A stretch of 64,000 bases of DNA from Lepidurus packardi (Eukaryota > Arthropoda > Branchiopoda > Notostraca > Triopsidae): NCBI GenBank assembly GCA_023053545.1, contig JAKZAN010000205.1:1-64000 (forward strand). The letters are read 5' to 3'. Positions 59,340 to 64,000 of the stretch are shown here, in pieces. The notes under the pieces were generated by a model. That model did not search any database. It was given only the letters and a program-made list of their open reading frames with translations, and was not told the origin of the DNA. Within the stretch, counting starts at the first letter, position 1. Every line of letters begins with the position of its first letter. A program made the position numbers and the translations under genes.

Positions 59340-62009
59340 ATGAGCCAGGACGACGAAAGAGTTGTTAACAAAAGGATACTCCGGTGCCAGCAGCCAGCCA
59401 GGGCCACCTTCGACGAGAAACTCATGTGCGTATCCACCAACTTCCCCAGCCACCTCAGCGCAGACCAGAACTACTATCATAACAACCCTCGCATTCCCCA
59501 GTCGCCCCTCGTCACCAATATAAACAATAAAAAAATGCCACCCCGCAATTCGGCTTTTATGATGAGACTCAAAGCCAGTCAGTTCAACCAGCGAGAACGC
59601 AATAGTTGCCACCCTGCACTTGAGGGCAACAGGCTCGTAGGTAGAAATGGTAGTCGATTTGCGGGTACCGGCACTAGTGCGCGGATACTGCCTGTGGAAA
59701 CCAGTCCTGACTTCCTGGGCGCTGGGAATTCCCCAAGATAAAACCAGCGAAATAGGAATACCTCTTCTCTGCTACCCGCTACAGTCTACAAAGAACAAGT
59801 AACTAAATATAGTAAAACTGCTTCCATCGGACTGACTGCTGTCGGCAAGACTGAGCATGCATCGACTATCCAGCATCACTACTACTCGGAGACACAACCA
59901 CGATCCACCATCATAACCAAGAAGGATACCAAAGTGTACGGTTCTCTTGTTACTGAGATGAACAGGTATTTTGAGAAGCTGAGTGTACAAAGTGACTTCA
60001 GGGTGTCCGGCAAGAACCGAGAGACCCTGATTTTGGATAACGCTAAGCAGTCAATCTTCAATAGCAATAAAGTATATGTGCAATCAGGCGTGCAGTTCTT
60101 AGAAGATGACTGCGCATTATTTGACTTGAGGATATTGGGAGAAAAGCATAAGTGCATGGAGAAGACGAAAAATCTAACCAACAACATGACCCCATCACGG
60201 GTTTCCAACATTGAGACCAGCAAAGAAATCCTAATAGGCCAGCAGTTCACCGAAGGAACAGAAAATCGGGAGTTTTCAGAGTCTCCTAATCGAAAGTAAG
60301 CCCTGTCGGCATTCTCGTGCAAAAGAACTCCCCCATCATCCATCAAACGAAAGACCTCCAATGCAATGGTAAAAGCAGGCCCTTATAATCCAGGACTTTT
60401 GTTCGGACCATTGGATAATCCTCAACTGAAAGCAGATGAATTAAACAACCTGAAGCTGCTGTACTATAGGGACTTCATATGGAAAGTGGGCTATAGCAAC
60501 AATTTTATTGTTAAGCACAACATAGTACAGGATAAGAAGCCTAGGTATTATGTGGGTCGAGGCAACAACTCGAAGTTAGTTCGGACTATCATGGCTCGTA
60601 GATGGTGGTGGATCCGATAGAAAGATGAAAAGGAGGCGGATTTCGCGTGGACCCAGCTTAAACTCTCTGTCTATAAAAAACAGGCTCCTGCTCAAAAAAT
60701 ATTGGAATATGACCCTCCGACTGCCGGATCGCCTGAAATCAACAAATCCAAGGCAGACCCCACACGAGATATCCTGAACAGTTACAGATATGACAGATGG
60801 GAAGCCTATGCTAAAGATAATCATATGGTAGAAAAGAAGATGGTTGCCAAAGAAGATGGAGCATTCGAAAATAGGAAAAAATATGTAGCCAAAGCAATGA
60901 AAGCAATTCAGGATGTGGGAGCAGTGGTCACTAATCACCTAGAGTTTAGCAGGTATTTGGGCAATAAAAAGGCTCTCTTTCACACTATGAAGCAATACTA
61001 CAATCTCTCGGGCCAAGACTTCAAGGAGTTTCTTCCCCTTACCTACCACATCACAGAGGGACTTGAAGACGAAGAGTACTTGAGCTTTCTAGCTTCATTC
61101 TGCTAGCGAAGAAAGAAAGGCAATAGCCCAAACATCTGGATTCTAAAACCTGGATAAATGTCGAATCGGGGTAACGGCATCACAGTTTGCGACTCCCTGG
61201 ACCAAGTGAAGGCTATCATCAAGAAGAAGTAGCGTCATGAAAACGGTAAGTTCAAAAGCTACATCGTGCAATAGTACCTTTCATCTCCTTTTCTCTATAA
61301 AGGGAGAAAGTTCGATATCCGACACTACATGATGATAACATCAATCAACGGAGTGATCAAAGGCTACTTTTACGATGAAGGCTACATCAGAACGACGTCC
61401 TATGAGTACAATCTCAACCAACTCGGTGGGTTAGTCCATCTCACGAACGACGCAGTGCAGAAGTACTCTAAAGACTACGGCAAATATGAGAAAGGCAATA
61501 AGCTGTCCTACACCGAGTTCCAAGCCTACCTGGACGCGAAATATGGGCAATAGACGTATAACTTCCAGGATGTTCTTGCTAAAATGAAGATAATGGCCAC
61601 TGACGCAATGAGAGCCGCCTATATCACAATAGACCCCCAGCGCAGACTAAACAACTTCGAAGTATTCGGCATGGACTTCATGATCGACTCTGACTTCAAA
61701 CCATGGCTCATCTAAATTAACACCAATCCCTGTCTGGAATTGTCAGCTCCATTATTAGCGCGACTTATCCCCCAGATGGTCGAAAATGCTCTAAGGATCG
61801 GACTTGACCCGATTTATCCTCCACCGGCAGGGCCAACTACCAAGAAGATTATTGTAGAAGACAATCGATTCAGGTTGGTGTTTGATGAGTTGGAGCATGG
61901 TCCGGAACTGGACAAAATTTATGCTGGACAGAAGAAGATCAACGAAATCCTTGAAGAGGTAGGGAGTGATGACTAGGCCTATGAAGACGAAGAGGAAGAC
62001 GATGATTGA
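59340..62009 (+). CDS. Tubulin tyrosine ligase-like (TTLL) glutamylase or glycylase
   Basis: 889 residues in one frame, ATG 59340 to TGA 62007-62009. The first 330 residues are low complexity and divergent. The ATP-grasp ligase part has NIWILKPGEMSNRGNGI and KSYIVQEYLSSPFLYKGRKF DIRHYMMITS. GYFYDEGYIRTTS, LVHLTNDAVQ and FEVFGMDFMIDSDFKPWLIEINTNPCLE follow. These are the hallmark motifs of TTLL enzymes that add Glu or Gly to tubulin tails in cilia and basal bodies. Three of those Glu (KPGE, QEYL, LIEIN) are TAA or TAG (61155-61157, 61272-61274, 61713-61715), and the first and last are near-invariant in the family. The C-terminus is very acidic (EDEEEDDD). Which modification it makes cannot be told. 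Confidence 0.92.
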
Positions 62010-62137
62010 GCCTGATACTTTTCTACTGTATATATTGTCTATTTAAAGGTTGTTCAATCTTAAGTCTCATGAGCAAGACTGGTGGGGATAGCAGCTTGAT
62101 ATGTACATAAAATTTGGTTATCGCATTCTTGCCTGTT

Positions 62138-62476
62138 TCATTTGATGTTGTATTTTTCGAAGTAGGGTTCAATGAGCCGGGTGAATCTTTTGTTGATAGC
62201 TGCGCTGACCAGCAAGTGACCGACCAAGAACGAACTGGAGAAGTATACGAATTGGAAGAAGGCTGAGTTGAGGCGGAACAGTCCGAAGTTGGAAAAGAGC
62301 GAAAAGGCCCCAGAGCCAACGATGGCATAGCGGAAGTGCAAGACCTGCTTTTACTCGTAAATGTAGTTGATGGACAGGGTGTCTTCATTGGAGAGGTCGT
62401 CGCTGTAGAAGAGGCGCGTGAGTTTTTTCTCCTTGATGTTGAGTTTAAGGATCTTCTCCTTTTGTGCTTTAGACAT
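62138..62476 (-). CDS. Small two-helix membrane protein
   Basis: A 112-residue frame from ATG 62474-62476 to TGA 62138-62140, convergent with the TTLL gene. The N-terminus is charged (SKAQKEKILKLNIKEKKLTR). Two hydrophobic segments follow (HFRYAIVGSGAFSLFSNFG and FVYFSSSFLVGHLLVSAA), then a short polar end (FTRLIEPYFEKYNIK). It could be mitochondrial or ER; no family recognised. Confidence 0.6.
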
Positions 62477-62580
62477 ATGCTTTGCCTGGCTAAAAAATAT
62501 TATGTTGGGACAAAAGGATATAGAGCTAATCGGAATACTCCCATAAATATGTGCTCCATCATCACCATCGCACTAGTCAA

Positions 62581-63696
62581 TCAGTAGTTGCCCTGGTGCA
62601 TCATGGCCATAATCTTCTCCATCATGGCAGGGTCTCCACTCAGCTTCTCGAACTCGCTCATCATGTTGGGATCCATCATCATCATCGAAGGGTCCATCAT
62701 CATCATCTGTCCGGGGTCCATCATGTTGGGATCCATCATTCGAGGATCCATCATACCGGCCTGCCCGAAGTTGTTGTCGAACCTTGCCATAAGGGGCAGC
62801 ATCAAATCTCTCACAGCGATCAACTCGTGCATCAATTAGCGTTCGTATTTGACTGAAGACGGAAAATTAAAGAATGGAAATTTTAGGTACTTGTTGACTG
62901 TTCGATTGACTCTTCATCATATCCAAGCTTCTCGTAGATCTCGTCAGTCATAATCAAACTGATCAGGCCGGGGATCATACGCTTTGAAGAAGGGTCCCAG
63001 TCGTCAGTAATATCCTTCAGCTGCTCGCAGAGACTCTCACGGTTGTCATTAAGGTATCGTTTTTGGAACTTGAAGATATCCTTCAGCTCGTTCAAAGAAA
63101 GTTCCTTGTGTTCAGTGGGGATATTAGGCATGTTCGAGAAGGCATGAGGATTGGCCATGCAGGCAGCTTCGAACTGCTCGCGTGACATACCTACTTCATC
63201 GAGGACGATGCGTTGAGCTTAGACGCTGATTTATTGCATTTTGACTAATCCCTGGACGAGACTTTCCAGGTACAGTTTAAAGTCGATGCTCTTAAGTTCT
63301 CTTCGTTCTGGGTACAATAAAGGATGTGAAGGGCGTGCTTTGCTTACATTTCTTGAACGAAACCTGATGCTCGGAGAGTGTCCTGTGAGTCTCTCGGACA
63401 ATAAAATCAAACAGTTCCTTGAGCTGATCGATCTTCATATGCCTTGGGTTAATTTTGGCCTTGATTTCCTGGAGTTCGCGTTCATGGGCCTGAAGCTCCT
63501 GCTGTTTGTGGGATTGAGGGATTTAGGTAGTAGGTTGTTCAGGGGGAACTTCGGGGGAGTCGTCAGTGAGGAATTTGTAAGCACTGTATAGGTTTTATAA
63601 GGAGGGTGAAAGTTACAGAAAGGCGACACCGAGTCCGACGAGGGAGCCAAGGACGATCTTGTTGTCGCGGAGGGTTTTGATTATTTTATCGGCCAT
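62581..63696 (-). CDS. Membrane-anchored protein with Met-rich MMDP repeats
   Basis: Four exons (introns 63584-63616, 63308-63347 and 62853-62890) encode 334 residues, ATG 63694-63696 to TGA 62581-62583. The N-terminus has one hydrophobic anchor (KIVLGSLVGLGVAFLAYKFL), then a Pro/Glu linker and coiled coil (QELQAHERELQEIKAKI, QVSFKKERRELKSIDFKLYL). A helical domain follows with SREQFEAACMANPHAFSN, LKDIFKFQKRYLNDNRESL and YEKLGYDEESIEQS. The C-terminus is a Met-rich repeat (MMDPRMMDPNMMDPGQ) closing DPAMMEKIMAMMHQGNY, which is reminiscent of STI1/ubiquilin Met-rich helices. All three introns restore a continuous frame; the first is 33 nt. No named family. Confidence 0.65.
62640..62775 (-). repeat. 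MMDP-type tandem repeat
   Basis: A run of units of about 12-15 nt (coding ATGATGGAYCCx) encodes MMDP/MMMMDP repeats. On the forward strand it reads as ATCATCATC/TCCATCATC and produces a false His- or Ile-rich ORF. Short-period repeats like this are prone to expansion or contraction. Confidence 0.75.
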
Positions 63697-63919
63697 GGGA
63701 GTAGATGTTGATGGGGTTTATATATTATAATGTAAGGTAGATAGTGGCCGCAAGGAGTGGTTTTATCATTAGTCTCAACATGGGTCCACAAATATATAAG
63801 AAATGGGGATTGCACAGAAACTATTGGTGCTTTCAATTAAAAATATTGGGTGTGGGAGAGGGTTGTTCTACTAGTCTAATTGGCAAGAATGATAAGCACA
63901 CGGCAGTGCCTATACTAAA

Positions 63920-64000
63920 TCACGCATCCACCAGGCTGCCGTCGATCTGTACTCTAATTATTGCATCACTCGAGGCAGCACGACTTGAAGATGCCCTTCG
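63920..64000 (-). CDS. 3' end of an unidentified gene (truncated by window edge)
   Basis: The reverse strand from the window edge reads RASSSRAASSDAIIRVQIDG and ends SLVDA at TGA 63920-63922. The end is protein-like and sits about 220 nt from the next gene's start on the same strand. A frame with GIFKSCCLE also stops nearby, so the choice of frame is uncertain. Confidence 0.35.
   Translation of the reverse strand, partial: RRASSSRAASSDAIIRVQIDGSLVDA

Noticed and set aside
62551-62856. His-rich forward ORF
   Set aside because: It is the complement of the MMDP/ATG repeats of the reverse gene.

Overview
This window reads as a gene-dense nuclear (probably macronuclear) chromosome segment of a ciliate, most likely a peritrich such as Vorticella, Carchesium or Epistylis. 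Every confidently recognised gene ends at TGA, and all are interrupted by in-frame TAA and TAG. Conserved sites show that these codons mean glutamate, not glutamine. The casein kinase 2 helix-C Glu is a TAG (20485-20487). The TTLL ligase Glu of the LIEINTNPCLE motif is a TAA (61713-61715). The Glu of the TTLL KPGE motif is a TAA (61155-61157). Two Glu of the RBBP4-like VED and LHE motifs are TAA (28867-28869, 28846-28848). This matches the known peritrich nuclear code (NCBI table 30). The very glutamine-rich protein at 29666 uses only CAA/CAG for Gln in its Q-rich part. Under this code TAA/TAG = E and TGA is the only stop, and the many short stop-bounded ORFs fuse into about 40 complete genes. 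Introns are 25-125 nt (mostly 29-60 nt), GT..AG. No tRNA, rRNA, CRISPR array, transposon or telomeric repeat was recognised.

Layout. 0-10 kb: 3' truncated SBDS, N-terminal methyltransferase, a Nup214/Nup159-like FG nucleoporin and a 1150-residue coiled-coil protein. 10-17 kb: small genes including FAM136A-like and prefoldin-like, a GH18 chitinase and an IQ-motif protein. 17-24 kb: TMBIM/BAX-inhibitor protein, a C2-like protein, soluble pyrophosphatase, CK2 alpha, an alveolin-like repeat protein and a TPR-C2 protein. 24-33 kb: kelch/coiled-coil protein, three unassigned genes, RBBP4/MSI1, a Q-rich protein, GILT thiol reductase and a tiny 75-residue gene. 33-39 kb: C2H2 zinc finger, CDT1-like replication licensing factor, SET-domain methyltransferase and SEC62. 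39-57 kb: a 950-residue multipass surface protein, a type I membrane protein, a WD40 protein, a coiled-coil protein, a TOG/XMAP215-like protein, an ABHD hydrolase and a 2049-residue cysteine-rich multipass receptor-like protein. 57-64 kb: thioredoxin-fold ER protein, TTLL tubulin ligase, small membrane protein, a membrane-anchored Met-rich repeat protein and a 3' end of another gene.

The genes form no operon or single pathway. They are typical eukaryotic housekeeping and ciliate cortex/cilium genes: nuclear pore, replication, ribosome maturation, ER translocation, tubulin modification, epiplasm. They lie on both strands, mostly 35-450 nt apart. Coordinates of multi-exon genes span first to last coding base; intron positions are in the evidence. 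All translations were done by eye, and splice choices were made on frame continuity, GT/AG and family conservation.
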